A DNA stretch of 64,000 bases. It comes from Pseudomonadota bacterium (lineage in GTDB: Bacteria; Myxococcota_A; Polyangia; Polyangiales; Polyangiaceae). The position numbers and the translations under genes were made by a program. Shown piece by piece: positions 1 through 9,119 of this stretch. Location of the stretch: NCBI GenBank assembly GCA_023398955.1, contig JAEWRL010000076.1, forward strand, positions 1 through 64,000, read 5' to 3'. Each line of letters opens with the position of its first letter. The stretch's first letter is position 1. The notes beneath the pieces are model-generated. The model made no database searches, was not told the origin of the DNA, and was given only the letters and a program-made list of their open reading frames with translations.

Positions 1-293
1 ACTCGCTTCCCGACGCGACTCTCGCCGATATTGTGGAACGTGCTCTCGACGTACTGCTCGAGCGGGAGCGCGCGCGGCGGTTTGCGGTGCGGCAGCAGCG
101 CGGTCCCAAAGAGCGCCAGGCCCCGCACGGAGAGGGAACGTCCCCATTGCCTCGGCGGCCAGCGGGACCTCTCGAACCTGCGGCTGCTCTGCTCGGCGCA
201 CAACGTGCTCGAAGCCCGGCGTCTGCTCGGGCCAGCCGCGAGCGCTCGTGAAGCACGCCCACGAAGTCCGGGAAGGCTACCCGGGACATGACG
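1..293 (+). pseudogene. Decayed HNH endonuclease remnant, cut by the window edge
   Basis: Two different reading frames together resemble the C-terminal half of a myxobacterial-type HNH endonuclease. The frame starting at base 3 reads ADIVERALDVLLERERARR, like the helical segment before the HNH fold. Frame 31 then reads LRLLCSAHNVLEARRLLG, which matches the end of an HNH domain (NLR-LC-xHN). The part expected between them, with the first Cys pair and the catalytic His, is missing or scrambled, so a frameshift plus internal deletion is likely. The assignment comes from pattern memory of the family. The gene would have begun to the left of the window. No function is expected. Confidence 0.45.
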
Positions 294-419
294 CCTCCAC
301 GTACCCAGCGGTTAAGCCACGAAACACCCTTCAGCGTGCTCGTCGAGGTCGAGTTCAGGTTGCATCTCAACCTGCGCAAAAACCTGCTCGCGGTTTCCCG
401 AGCGAGGCCCGCTGCCTCC

Positions 420-1820
420 CTAGCCCCGCGCCTTCCCACGAATCAGCGTATGGGCCCGGGCTGGAGCGTCTCGCTGATGCTCCCGTGGTATCCCGGTCGC
501 GAGCCCATGGAGGGCTCCAGCAAGGAAAATCGTGATATGAGAGAATAGTCCGTTCGGGAGCAGGTCGACGCAGCGAAGGGCTACGATGAGTGCGAGGCCG
601 GCCAGAAGCAGGCGATCCGAGCGCCGCGGTATCTTTCTCATGACCCAGGCGGCTTTCCAGATTGGGAACAACAGCAAACCAAAGAGCGCCACGAACCCAA
701 GCGCGCCGCGCGAGCCGAGAACGATGATCCACGCGCCATCTGTAACAGAGATGTCGCGCCCCTCTTCATCGTAGACCCGTCCCCTGGCGTAGTTGCCCCA
801 GCCAAACCAGGGACGCTCCAAGGCCTTCTCCAGCAGATGGTCCTCGTGGTAGAACCGAAATGCCAGGGACTCGGCTCGGTCCGTGCTTAGTTCTCTCGCG
901 AGGTCGAGGGTGGCCTCCACTGGGAACATGTCCGCCGAGCGCAGCATTGGATAACCCAGGGTTATGGCACCGAGCAAGGCGGCTACGCGCACCTGGAGCT
1001 TTGCGCGGCCGAACAGCACGAGAGGGATGGCAGCGAGCCCATACAACAGTGCCCCCAGACTCTTGACGAGCACGAGCAGGAGCGTGAGAGCGAAGACGAC
1101 CATCGAGGTAGGGAGGAAGCGGAGATTCACGCGGGCTCGAAGGGCCGCCCAGGCGGCTACCATGGCCGTCATCACGAACAACCCGAGCGCCAAACCGTGT
1201 GCCATGAAAACCATGGGGCGCCAGCCACCGCCGCGGTAAGTCTGAGAAAAGCTGTGCTGCGTGAACCCGTAGACGATTCGATGCAGCTGCGGGCTCATCC
1301 GAACCTCATAGGCGACGAGAGGCAGATAGATGATGCCGAGCAGCACGAGCACGCGCAGCAGTGTTCGCAGATCCGCTGATGTTCGGAACAGGGCGCGGCC
1401 GAGAAGGAACGGCACGAACACGGTCAAGATGAGCGGCGCGAGGATCGACAGGACGTCGCTGGGTACGTGTGCCGGGAGCACCGTAGTGCTGTACACGAGC
1501 CGTTCCCGATTCGTGAAGACCGTGCCCACCGCTGCCGCGACCGCCAGAATGCCAAGCGCGTCCACTCCGCGTCCGGGGCGTGCCAGCATCAAACTGCGCG
1601 GAGCCGTGATCAGTGCCCCAACCAGGGCGCAAAGCCCTGAGATCATCAGCTTGTCGAACGCGGGCAACCCAACCGTGTCGAACTCCACGCGTTGGGGCAA
1701 GAAGAGGACGGCTCCGATCAGAACGACTGCCGTCGCTGCGCGTGGCTTCAGCAAGGCGAATGCGACGGCGGCCAGGGCAGCGGTCAGCAGCAGAGCGAGA
1801 TAGGCGAAGGTGTTGGGCAT
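420..1820 (-). CDS. O-antigen ligase / Wzy-type polymerase family membrane protein
   Basis: A 466-residue polytopic membrane protein with roughly eleven hydrophobic segments and a large periplasmic loop in the second half. That loop holds a charged stretch followed by LERPWFGWGN, the type of Trp/Gly motif found in the Wzy_C/O-antigen ligase (WaaL/Wzy/PST) superfamily. Such proteins join polysaccharide repeat units to each other or to a lipid acceptor at the outer face of the inner membrane. It is the last gene of a minus-strand set with two glycosyltransferases and a PP-loop protein, only 33 bases after the PP-loop gene, which supports a role in polysaccharide assembly. Polymerase and ligase cannot be told apart from sequence alone. 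No clear ribosome binding site precedes the ATG at 1820, so it may be translationally coupled. Confidence 0.7.
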   Translation of the reverse strand: MPNTFAYLALLLTAALAAVAFALLKPRAATAVVLIGAVLFLPQRVEFDTVGLPAFDKLMISGLCALVGALITAPRSLMLARPGRGVDALGILAVAAAVGTVFTNRERLVYSTTVLPAHVPSDVLSILAPLILTVFVPFLLGRALFRTSADLRTLLRVLVLLGIIYLPLVAYEVRMSPQLHRIVYGFTQHSFSQTYRGGGWRPMVFMAHGLALGLFVMTAMVAAWAALRARVNLRFLPTSMVVFALTLLLVLVKSLGALLYGLAAIPLVLFGRAKLQVRVAALLGAITLGYPMLRSADMFPVEATLDLARELSTDRAESLAFRFYHEDHLLEKALERPWFGWGNYARGRVYDEEGRDISVTDGAWIIVLGSRGALGFVALFGLLLFPIWKAAWVMRKIPRRSDRLLLAGLALIVALRCVDLLPNGLFSHITIFLAGALHGLATGIPREHQRDAPARAHTLIRGKARG

Positions 1821-1853
1821 CGGATGCGAAACCGCTGAGGCCGCAGAGCCTAG

Positions 1854-3083
1854 TTATCCGGCGGTGCTTCTGCGCCCCGAATGGATCTCCGTGGTCTCGT
1901 AGGAGTATGGGAAAGCCAACCTATCTAGCAAGGCTAGCAGACGGTGCGGGTGCCCCCAATCCCGACGGAAAATGGAGACGGGGGGCGCCGGATTACAGGC
2001 TGGGTACCGGACGGATCTCCCGGCAAGGTGCCTCCCAATCCGATCGCGCATGTCGGCAGCGGCCGCCGCGGGAAGCACCACCTGTTCCCACACCCGCGTT
2101 ACGGCTGGTCCATGATAGCCGGAAAGAAACAGACGACCCGTGAGGTGTCTCAGGAATTCCATGTGGATGCCCTGGAGGGCAGCGCCGCGTGTCCAAGCGG
2201 CTTCGACCACAGAGCTCTGAATTCGGTTCCCTAGGTACTCGCGCGCAGTACACGGGAGCAGGGCGTCCATTCGCTTGTAGAGCTTCCTCGGATAGACGGC
2301 CAGTCCGGTAGGGGGATCCGTATAATCCTTCCATTTAGCGGTTGTGTAGACGTCAGCCAGTTGACCCTTCCAGAACACCGCCCCGGGACCTATCTCGTGA
2401 GCCACACGTTTGAGGTGCACTCCCCACCGCCAGTGAGAAAGATCTGCCCTCGCGAGCGCGAACAGTACCTCTTCCTCTTGGACCTTTGGGTCCGCTGGAT
2501 CTTCCAGCTGAAGCACCTCGATCCCGAGATCGTTTTCGGCGACGAATCTTTGTACCAAAGGGAAGTTGGGGTATGCACTGAGGGCGACCACCGGGTGCTT
2601 CCACGGGAGTAGCAGGAGGTTTAGACTGTCTTTGCCTCCGCAGAGCACAACGTTCACGGCCGCTCGTGAACGCGCCTCGACAGCCGACGTGTCTGCGATG
2701 AGCGCCTCGGCGAGTTGGCGCGCGTAGTCCTCTGGGTCACGAATGGACGGTCGAGAACGATGAGGGCCTCCGACGCGTTCTACGTCCAAGTCAAGGGTGC
2801 CGTTGCCTCCGAGGTATTCGAACCCTGGGGACGCGGCGCGGGCGAGCGTCGTTCCATTCACCGACAGACGGCCTTTGCGGAGGACGAGAGCGAGCAGCGA
2901 CCAGCTGTAGAGATTGCCATGACGGTAGGCCGGGTAAAATGACGGGAAGAGCTCAGGCTTCCCGCACTCCCAGATGAGCCCGGGTGTAGGGCTCCACAGA
3001 GTGGACTCGTCGAGCCGATCACAGTTCGTTACGGGGCCCCGCGCGCGGGCCTGGAGCTCTTCGAAGACGTGCTCGACGTACAT
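1854..3083 (-). CDS. PP-loop ATP-pyrophosphatase, asparagine-synthase-like, in a polysaccharide locus
   Basis: A 409-residue protein with the ATP-pyrophosphatase P-loop variant VVLCGGKDSLNLL near residues 145-158, as in asparagine synthase C-terminal domains and other PP-loop enzymes that adenylate a carboxylate, amide or carbonyl. The N-terminal part has no Cys2-type class II glutaminase, so any ammonia would have to come from elsewhere. I chose the ATG at 3083 because GAGG lies 8 bases upstream; longer GTG starts exist. It sits between a GT4 glycosyltransferase and a Wzy-like protein, so modification of a sugar carboxylate or carbonyl (as in WbpG-type sugar amidotransferases) is a reasonable inference. 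The substrate is unknown. Confidence 0.6.
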   Translation of the reverse strand: MYVEHVFEELQARARGPVTNCDRLDESTLWSPTPGLIWECGKPELFPSFYPAYRHGNLYSWSLLALVLRKGRLSVNGTTLARAASPGFEYLGGNGTLDLDVERVGGPHRSRPSIRDPEDYARQLAEALIADTSAVEARSRAAVNVVLCGGKDSLNLLLLPWKHPVVALSAYPNFPLVQRFVAENDLGIEVLQLEDPADPKVQEEEVLFALARADLSHWRWGVHLKRVAHEIGPGAVFWKGQLADVYTTAKWKDYTDPPTGLAVYPRKLYKRMDALLPCTAREYLGNRIQSSVVEAAWTRGAALQGIHMEFLRHLTGRLFLSGYHGPAVTRVWEQVVLPAAAAADMRDRIGRHLAGRSVRYPACNPAPPVSIFRRDWGHPHRLLALLDRLAFPYSYETTEIHSGRRSTAG

Positions 3084-3255
3084 TTCACTTACCTCGATGA
3101 CGATTCCCACGCCGCAGGTGCATCCGCGTGCGAGCCCATGGCCTGGGGGGTGGTGATTCTTCCCGGCGTCATCTGGGGCCCTTTGATCCCCCCCGGACAC
3201 CGCCACGGGTCATTGGCGAAGTAGTGCGCTTGCCGCTTTCCACGGTGGAGGAGGG

Positions 3256-4515
3256 TCATCGCGCGGGGCATGGCTGGTAGGGAACGATCCCAGGCTGAAC
3301 CGTCGCGCGGAAGAGACCCCCAAGACGCTCTTGGTTGACGCCTTCCGCGAACTCGGTCTCCATGGTCTCACGCGCGCGGGTTGCAAACTGCTGCGCGAGC
3401 TCCGGGTCTGAAAGGAGTCGCTCGATACTATCTGCCAGCCTGTCTGGCTTGTGGGGAGGAACCAGGAACCCAGAGTCTCCGTCGCGAATGAGCTCGGGAA
3501 TGCCGGAAACCGTCGTGGACACCACCGGGACGCCCAGCGCCATGGCTTCCATGAGCGCGACCGGGATCCCGTCTCGGTCCCCCGTGCTCGCCACCACACA
3601 GGGGAGCACGAAAACGTCTGCCTGCTCCAGCATGCGTCGAACCTTTTCATGGGGTTGACTGCCGAGAAGCTCGACGGTGGCGTTAAGGTTGTCTCGGCGA
3701 ACCGCTGCTTCCAGCTCGGAACGGAGCGGGCCGTCGCCGAGGATTCGCACTGTGCACGTGACGCCACGATCGCGCAGGAGCCTCGCTGCCTGAACGAGGT
3801 CCGAGAAGCCTTTCTTTTCGACGAGTCGTCCGACAGCCAGGACGTATCGTGATGGATTCGGCCCTCTTGCCTTCCGCAAGGGATAGGCTTCTGGGTCGAC
3901 GCCGCAACGAACGACGTGGAGCTGATGGGGCGCGCAGCCCGCCCTTTCCAAGAAGCGCCTCCCGTCCTCGGCTATGCATACGGCAAACGCCGATCGGGCC
4001 ACCTTCTCGCGTAGGGCGACGCCCCGCTCGAAGATGTCGTTCGCATGGCACGTGAAGCTGTAAGAGATTCCCGCCATCGAAGCCCCGTACATTGCGATCG
4101 ACGTGGGGACGTGCGCAAAGTGGGCGTGGACGTGGTCAATGCCGCGTTCTGCCAGCTCCGAGGCGAACGCAACGCCAACAAGGCTATGCCAGAGCAGCTT
4201 GACTCTATCGGTGGCTCTGGCGGTCCGGGCCGTTAGGCAGTCCCCCGCGGCGAGCGCTATCGTCTTCGCAAACCGCCGCGGGTGGCGGGCTGCCATGGTG
4301 AGGGCACGGGGGAGCGTGGCGGCCGGTGAACGGTCGTACAAATAGGTGCACTCATCGATGAGCGCACGGGCTTCCTCAGAGACCACACAATCCTTCGGTC
4401 GCATGGTTCCAAATGGAACCACCTCGAAGCCACGACGACGCAGCCCGTAGATTTCGCGGTAGACGAAGGTCCCCGTTACGGCGCCAAGCTCGGGCGCAAT
4501 GTACGCGAGGCGCAC
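3256..4515 (-). CDS. Family 4 (GT-B) glycosyltransferase, WcaL/AmsK-like
   Basis: A 419-residue GT-B glycosyltransferase. The N-terminal acceptor domain begins RLAYIAPELGAVTGTFVYRE and carries HVHAHFAHVP near residue 130, typical of the colanic-acid WcaL type. The C-terminal donor domain has AVGRLVEKKGF, GDGPLR and the E-x7-E region DGIPVALMEAMALGVPVV. It would transfer a sugar from a nucleotide donor to the lipid-linked repeat unit on the cytoplasmic side of the inner membrane. The GTG start at 4515 lies three bases after the stop of the GT2 gene, so the two are co-transcribed and probably translationally coupled. Confidence 0.85.
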   Translation of the reverse strand: MRLAYIAPELGAVTGTFVYREIYGLRRRGFEVVPFGTMRPKDCVVSEEARALIDECTYLYDRSPAATLPRALTMAARHPRRFAKTIALAAGDCLTARTARATDRVKLLWHSLVGVAFASELAERGIDHVHAHFAHVPTSIAMYGASMAGISYSFTCHANDIFERGVALREKVARSAFAVCIAEDGRRFLERAGCAPHQLHVVRCGVDPEAYPLRKARGPNPSRYVLAVGRLVEKKGFSDLVQAARLLRDRGVTCTVRILGDGPLRSELEAAVRRDNLNATVELLGSQPHEKVRRMLEQADVFVLPCVVASTGDRDGIPVALMEAMALGVPVVSTTVSGIPELIRDGDSGFLVPPHKPDRLADSIERLLSDPELAQQFATRARETMETEFAEGVNQERLGGLFRATVQPGIVPYQPCPAR

Positions 4516-4518
4516 CGT

Positions 4519-5454
4519 CTAACCCGCACCTTGGGTCGCGGTGTGAAATGCGCTCGCTTGCCGGCGGTTCAGTTCCCGCGTTGCGCTCGCCTTTCCCTTG
4601 AACAGGCAGTTCCAATGGTAGGCGCGGAGGAATCGGCGGAACTCCAGGTCCTCATAGCGGGGCGCCCCGCGCCACATACTGCCGAAGTAGCCTGCGAGCA
4701 TCGCCACGCCCCCCGTCACGTACGGCCGTCGTGTCATTCGGAATGCCGCACTCGCCATCATGTACAAGGGGTGGGTACCCATGAAGTACTGCCCATACCC
4801 ATGCCGGAAGCGCCCCCGCCAAATGCTGCGGTCACTGGAGCCCATCGGTCGCAGATGCAGCACCCGTAGATCGGGCTCATCCCAGCTGATAGCGCACCAG
4901 CCTAGCATCCGGCAGCGGTGCCCATCAATGCCATCCCACATGACTTCGCGCACGAACCCTCCGATCTGCTCGAAGCACGTCCGGCGATACAGCTTGCTCA
5001 TTCCGGCGGAATTCTCGTCACCGCACCCCTCGCTGAGAAGGTGACCGCCCTGGGAGTAGTATGGCTTGCCGCTGCACGTGCCGAGACGGGGATCACGGTC
5101 CATTCGCTCGATGAGGATCTCGAAGTACCGGGGGGGCAGATCGAGGTCGAGATCGAGCTTGCACAGGTATTCGAACTGCTGCGAATCCACGCTCTCGTAG
5201 CCGGCGTAGAAGGCGTCGATCACCCCTGGGCCTACTGCGCGCCGGCCCCTATCCTCGCGGGTTACCACGCGAATATAGGGATACCTAGCGGCGGCTTCGG
5301 CCAGGAGGCGAGGAGTCGCGTCGGTGGATCCGTCATCGACGATGACCCAAAGGTCGGGGTGAAGGGTCTGCCGAGCGACCGACTCGATCGTACGTTCCAG
5401 GTGCTCGGCTTCGTCCCGGCAAGGGCTTATCAGTACCAGTCTTCGTTGTGACAT
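4519..5454 (-). CDS. Family 2 (GT-A) glycosyltransferase
   Basis: A 311-residue GT-A enzyme. Residues 1-50 hold the nucleotide-binding start VLISPCRDEAEHLERTIESV followed by VDDGSTD. An Asp-rich metal-binding segment, KLDLDLDLP, comes near residue 100. It lacks N-terminal membrane helices, but the C-terminal third (HPLYMMASAAFRM onward) is moderately hydrophobic and may associate with the membrane. It is the first gene of the minus-strand polysaccharide operon, divergent from another GT2 gene. No strong Shine-Dalgarno sequence precedes the ATG. Confidence 0.82.
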   Translation of the reverse strand: MSQRRLVLISPCRDEAEHLERTIESVARQTLHPDLWVIVDDGSTDATPRLLAEAAARYPYIRVVTREDRGRRAVGPGVIDAFYAGYESVDSQQFEYLCKLDLDLDLPPRYFEILIERMDRDPRLGTCSGKPYYSQGGHLLSEGCGDENSAGMSKLYRRTCFEQIGGFVREVMWDGIDGHRCRMLGWCAISWDEPDLRVLHLRPMGSSDRSIWRGRFRHGYGQYFMGTHPLYMMASAAFRMTRRPYVTGGVAMLAGYFGSMWRGAPRYEDLEFRRFLRAYHWNCLFKGKASATRELNRRQASAFHTATQGAG

Positions 5455-5850
5455 AGTTTATACCCGGGCCCAAGGAGCTGGTCTTGGACACCACGACTCG
5501 AGGTATCTAGCCCTCGCGCCCTCGCACCGGAACCCCTCGGACGCAATGGTGCACCCGGGGTTTTCCGAATCAGCGACCGCACGTTGCGGTACGTTCTAGG
5601 TCCTGAGACTAGGCCGCGAGGCCGTGGTGCAGGGGTGCCACATTTGTTCTTGTTGGTGCGGCATTTTGCCCGGCAACGCCAGCTTTGCCGCCTCGCCGAC
5701 GCTCGTGGCTACGCCTGTACCTCCAGCTCGCTGGCTGCTAAGCAGGGCGTGGCCCGTCTTGGGGAGCATTTCGTGGTGAAGGACCAGCCCTGGCCGTTCC
5801 AGATCGACGTCCCTAGGCTCACGGCATCCCTGCCATCCGAAGGAGAATGA
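5455..5850. other. Intergenic region between divergent glycosyltransferase genes
   Basis: 396 bases without a convincing gene. It must contain the promoters for both divergent transcription units. The open frames crossing it have no recognisable domain. An AT-richer patch (tttataccc) lies just upstream of the minus-strand ATG, and AGGAGA lies just before the plus-strand GTG at 5851. I cannot place promoter boxes with confidence. Confidence 0.5.
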
Positions 5851-6846
5851 GTGAGCGCACGCCCTTGGAACCACGACGGCGGCAAAGAGCCGCGCGTATC
5901 AGTACTACTCCCGGTCTACAATGGTGAGCCTTATCTTCGCGAAGCCGTCCAGAGCATCCTAGCCCAGAGCTACTCCGACTTCGAGCTGCTCGCCGTGGAT
6001 GATGGGAGCCGTGATGGTTCGCTCGACACGTTGGAAGAGCTCGCTGGAAGCGATTCAAGGATGCGTGTGATTACTCGGTCCAACCGGGGGCTCGTTGCAA
6101 CACTGAACGAGTTGATCGGGATGGCGCGCGGTGAGTTGCTGGCGCGCATGGATGCCGATGATGTGTGTCTGCCAACGCGCTTTGCCGAACAGGTGCGTTT
6201 CCTCGACCAGCATGCAGCGCACGTGCTGGTCGGGACACGCATCGAGTACATCAATGCGAGAGGGCAGCGCATCGGTGTCGTTGGCAGCCCGCTCGACCAC
6301 GGAGAGATAGAGGAGAAGCATCTCGCCGGCCACAGCGCAATTGCTCACCCGTCTGCGATGATGCGTAGGACTGCCGTCGAGGAGGTGGGTGGATACCGCG
6401 CAGAGCAGTTTCCGGCAGAGGACCTGGACCTCTGGCTTAGGCTTGGGGAACTGGGTCTTCTCGCCAACCTACCATCGCCGCTCGTGCGGTACCGAATCCA
6501 CCACTCGGCGGTGAGTGTGGTGCAGAGCGCGGCGCAGCGGCGTGCGGCGAAACGGGCGTGCGAGGCCGCTTGGCAGCGCCGGGGCTGCACGGGCACGTTC
6601 GAGGCAAGTTCTCATTGGCGTGCGGGTGACGACGCGGCGTCGCGCCACGACTATGCACTGCGGTATGGATGGATGGCGTGGAACTCCGGGCATCGCTCGA
6701 CAGCGCGCTCCTACCTGTGGCAGGCGCTGAGGCTCAAGCCGTGGAGCGTACGTTCATGGCAACTGGCGTACGGCGTTCTCCTGAAGAACCCGCCAGAGCG
6801 AGTTCGATTCCTTAGCGGAGGTGTTGTCGGATCATCCTCGCGCTGA
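5851..6846 (+). CDS. Family 2 (GT-A) glycosyltransferase
   Basis: A 331-residue GT-A glycosyltransferase. The order is VSVLLPVYNGEPYLREAVQS (nucleotide fold), VDDGSRDGS, the DxD-type metal site ARMDADDVCLP near residue 105, and EDLDLWLRL near residue 190, which supplies the catalytic base region. It has no transmembrane helix. It probably adds one sugar to the growing repeat unit. The GTG start is supported by AGGAGA four bases upstream. The C-terminal 100 residues, rich in Arg and Trp, are outside the conserved domain. Confidence 0.85.
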   Translation: MSARPWNHDGGKEPRVSVLLPVYNGEPYLREAVQSILAQSYSDFELLAVDDGSRDGSLDTLEELAGSDSRMRVITRSNRGLVATLNELIGMARGELLARMDADDVCLPTRFAEQVRFLDQHAAHVLVGTRIEYINARGQRIGVVGSPLDHGEIEEKHLAGHSAIAHPSAMMRRTAVEEVGGYRAEQFPAEDLDLWLRLGELGLLANLPSPLVRYRIHHSAVSVVQSAAQRRAAKRACEAAWQRRGCTGTFEASSHWRAGDDAASRHDYALRYGWMAWNSGHRSTARSYLWQALRLKPWSVRSWQLAYGVLLKNPPERVRFLSGGVVGSSSR

Positions 6847-7193
6847 GAAGCGTCGGCGCGGTCCCAGCCAGAATCGGCGAGGGACGGCCTACCTGTCGTG
6901 TCCCAGCGCAGACCAGACGCGTGATGCGACGCCTCGAGACGGAGGTCTGTGAACCCCAATGTTCGGCGATTCGCCGACGTTTCCGGTGTGTGGGCGCGCT
7001 TTGGCGGCATAACCTGGTGCTTGAGCGGCGAAGAATTTTCGCGAAAGAGGCGCGTGCCGCGACCGTTAGGGGGTACAGATGATCGAGCGCGTGGTCTTGC
7101 GCCGATCATGTGCATGCTATCCTAGCCGCGACGAGCCAACGCACGACTGGCGATGCAAGTGCTTGTCTCGACGATTGAGAAAAGAGAGTCGAT
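6847..7193. other. Intergenic region before the beta-helix lipoprotein gene
   Basis: 347 bases with no supported gene. It contains a 7-base inverted repeat (listed separately) and a weak sigma70-like pair, TTGCGC at 7097 and TATCCT at 7118, with a 15-base spacer, shorter than ideal. GAAAAGAGAG shortly before 7194 can serve as the ribosome binding site. Confidence 0.4.
6963..6977. repeat. Compact palindrome, possible operator
   Basis: TCGGCGA, one base, TCGCCGA: two perfect 7-base arms with a single-base centre, more like a protein-binding palindrome than a transcript hairpin. It lies about 220 bases before the lipoprotein gene. Binding is inference only; in GC-rich DNA such a palindrome may be chance. 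Confidence 0.25.
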
Positions 7194-9119
7194 ATGCGAC
7201 ATGATCTCAGCGGGCTGTGCCTCTCGATGGGCATGGCCGTGCTCACGCTTCATTGCTCGGTTGCGCCTCAGAGCGGCGCCGACGTTCCAAAGCGGAACGA
7301 CGTGATCGGAAGCGCTGGTTCTGCTGGCGCTGATGCTTTCCCGGCTGCCGGGAACGGCGCGTCCGACAGTGTGGCTCCGCCTGGTGCGGCATCGGCTACG
7401 GCACGCGAAGCTCCAGAGTTGGCGAGTCGCAGCCAAGGCGTCGCGCCCCTGCACGTCTTCTTTGATGCGACTGGCGTCGGGAGTATCGCGTCCCCCCCGA
7501 TGGTAGAGGGGCGGCTAGAGTACTCGGACTTCGCGTACGAGTGGCAATTCGGTGATGCCGCGGCCGGAGAGTGGGGAACGGACGGGCTGTCGAAGGACAC
7601 GGCTACGGGACACGTGGCCGCGCACGTCTATGAACACCCCGGTACATACGAAGCCCGGTTGACAGTCACGACGAGCAGTGGCGACACGGAGCAGCACGTA
7701 GCGCGCATCGTCGTCGACGACCCCGAGGTCGTATTCGCTGGAGATGCGACCGTCTGCGTCTCATCGAGCGGAGTCTTCGACGATTGCCCGAGCGGCGCCG
7801 TGCAGCTGACCACCGGCAATTTCACCGAGGTCGGCGCTCACGTGGAAGCGGGACGGCGCGTGCTGCTGCGCCGAGGGGACGCCTTCACGACCACCGACTC
7901 CGTCAGATTGGAGACGTCGGGCCCGTTTACCTTAGGAGCATTCGGCCCATGCTCGTCGCCAGACCGCCATGGCATTTGCGCTAACGCGCCCCAGATCATG
8001 TCATCCCTAGACGGTGCGGTTCTGAGCCTGAAGCACTCCCGCGATGTGAGGATCATGGATGTTCGGGGTGTCGGTGGCGCTGAGGGGTCGTTTTGGTCCG
8101 GCACCACCGAGGTGCACCGTGTCTTGACGTTGCGTGTTCAGCTCGAAGGCTTCGAGGTTCCCATGAGCCTCTCTACCTGGGATACTGCAGATCACAGTGA
8201 GAACGCGCTGCAAAGCTGCCTGGCGTATGGGGCTGCCCTGAACATCCTCTACATCGGAGGAGCCAAGCTCTCCGTGCTCGGGAACGAGTTTCGGGACGCG
8301 CAAAACTCGCACATAGTGCGTGTCTGGAAAGCGAACAGGGCCTCCATTGCCCACAACGAACTGTCAGGCGCGAGCATGACTAGCGGAACTGGCCGTCATG
8401 CCCTCAAACTACACGGTCCAAAGGAAGAGTCCCTCACGACGGAGGGGGGCGGGAGGCAGCATTCGAGGACACAATATGTGATCCTGCAGCATAACACATT
8501 CGGAACATCGGGGCCCTGGCCCGTCGCGGTCGGGCCGCAGGACGATGGCTCGGACGAGCGCATCAGCGACGTGGTCGTCGAGAAGAACCGCTTCGTCCCC
8601 ACGTTCGGTTCGGAGAATGGTCGAAAGGTGGCAGTCGCCCTGCATGTTTGGGCCCGGGCGATTACGATTCGCAACAACGTATTCTCGGGATACGGCGCGT
8701 CGGATGGATTTAAGGCCATCCTTGTCGGGCGCCGCGGGATCGAGCCGGCGCCCCACGGGGTCAGGATCTTCAACAACACGATCCACCTGCCGGCGGACGC
8801 GGAGAGCGGTCCGATCATCGAGATCGCGCCATCGAGCGAGGCGACGGTCGTGAAGAATAACCTGGCCCAGGCAGGGAGCGGGACTCCCGCATTCGTCGAG
8901 GACCAGGGAATAGGAACCGTTGCGGAACAGAACGTGATAGGCGACGATGTCGGCTTCATCCACGACGCTGCAGATCCGCTCTCTTGCGACTACGCTCTTG
9001 CGGAAGGCTCGATCGGACGCGACGTTGGGGCTGCTGTCCCGCTGCATGACGACTTCGCGGGGAACCCGCGGCCACAGGGTGGCGCCTTTGACCTGGGAGC
9101 CTACGAATCTACGCGCTAG
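7194..9119 (+). CDS. Secreted lipoprotein with PKD domain and parallel beta-helix
   Basis: A 641-residue exported protein. The N-terminus is a signal peptide ending in a lipobox-like LTLHC (Cys21), so it is probably lipid-anchored. Residues about 80-180 form a PKD domain (YEWQFGD, then HVYEHPGTYEARLTV). From about residue 230 to the end come repeated short turns rich in Asn, such as VEKNRFVP, IRNNVFSG and RIFNNTIHLP, the pattern of a right-handed parallel beta-helix as in polysaccharide lyases and epimerases. The position inside a polysaccharide locus suggests binding or modifying the polymer outside the cell. No catalytic residues can be assigned, so a structural or adhesive role is equally possible. 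Confidence 0.65.
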   Translation: MRHDLSGLCLSMGMAVLTLHCSVAPQSGADVPKRNDVIGSAGSAGADAFPAAGNGASDSVAPPGAASATAREAPELASRSQGVAPLHVFFDATGVGSIASPPMVEGRLEYSDFAYEWQFGDAAAGEWGTDGLSKDTATGHVAAHVYEHPGTYEARLTVTTSSGDTEQHVARIVVDDPEVVFAGDATVCVSSSGVFDDCPSGAVQLTTGNFTEVGAHVEAGRRVLLRRGDAFTTTDSVRLETSGPFTLGAFGPCSSPDRHGICANAPQIMSSLDGAVLSLKHSRDVRIMDVRGVGGAEGSFWSGTTEVHRVLTLRVQLEGFEVPMSLSTWDTADHSENALQSCLAYGAALNILYIGGAKLSVLGNEFRDAQNSHIVRVWKANRASIAHNELSGASMTSGTGRHALKLHGPKEESLTTEGGGRQHSRTQYVILQHNTFGTSGPWPVAVGPQDDGSDERISDVVVEKNRFVPTFGSENGRKVAVALHVWARAITIRNNVFSGYGASDGFKAILVGRRGIEPAPHGVRIFNNTIHLPADAESGPIIEIAPSSEATVVKNNLAQAGSGTPAFVEDQGIGTVAEQNVIGDDVGFIHDAADPLSCDYALAEGSIGRDVGAAVPLHDDFAGNPRPQGGAFDLGAYESTR

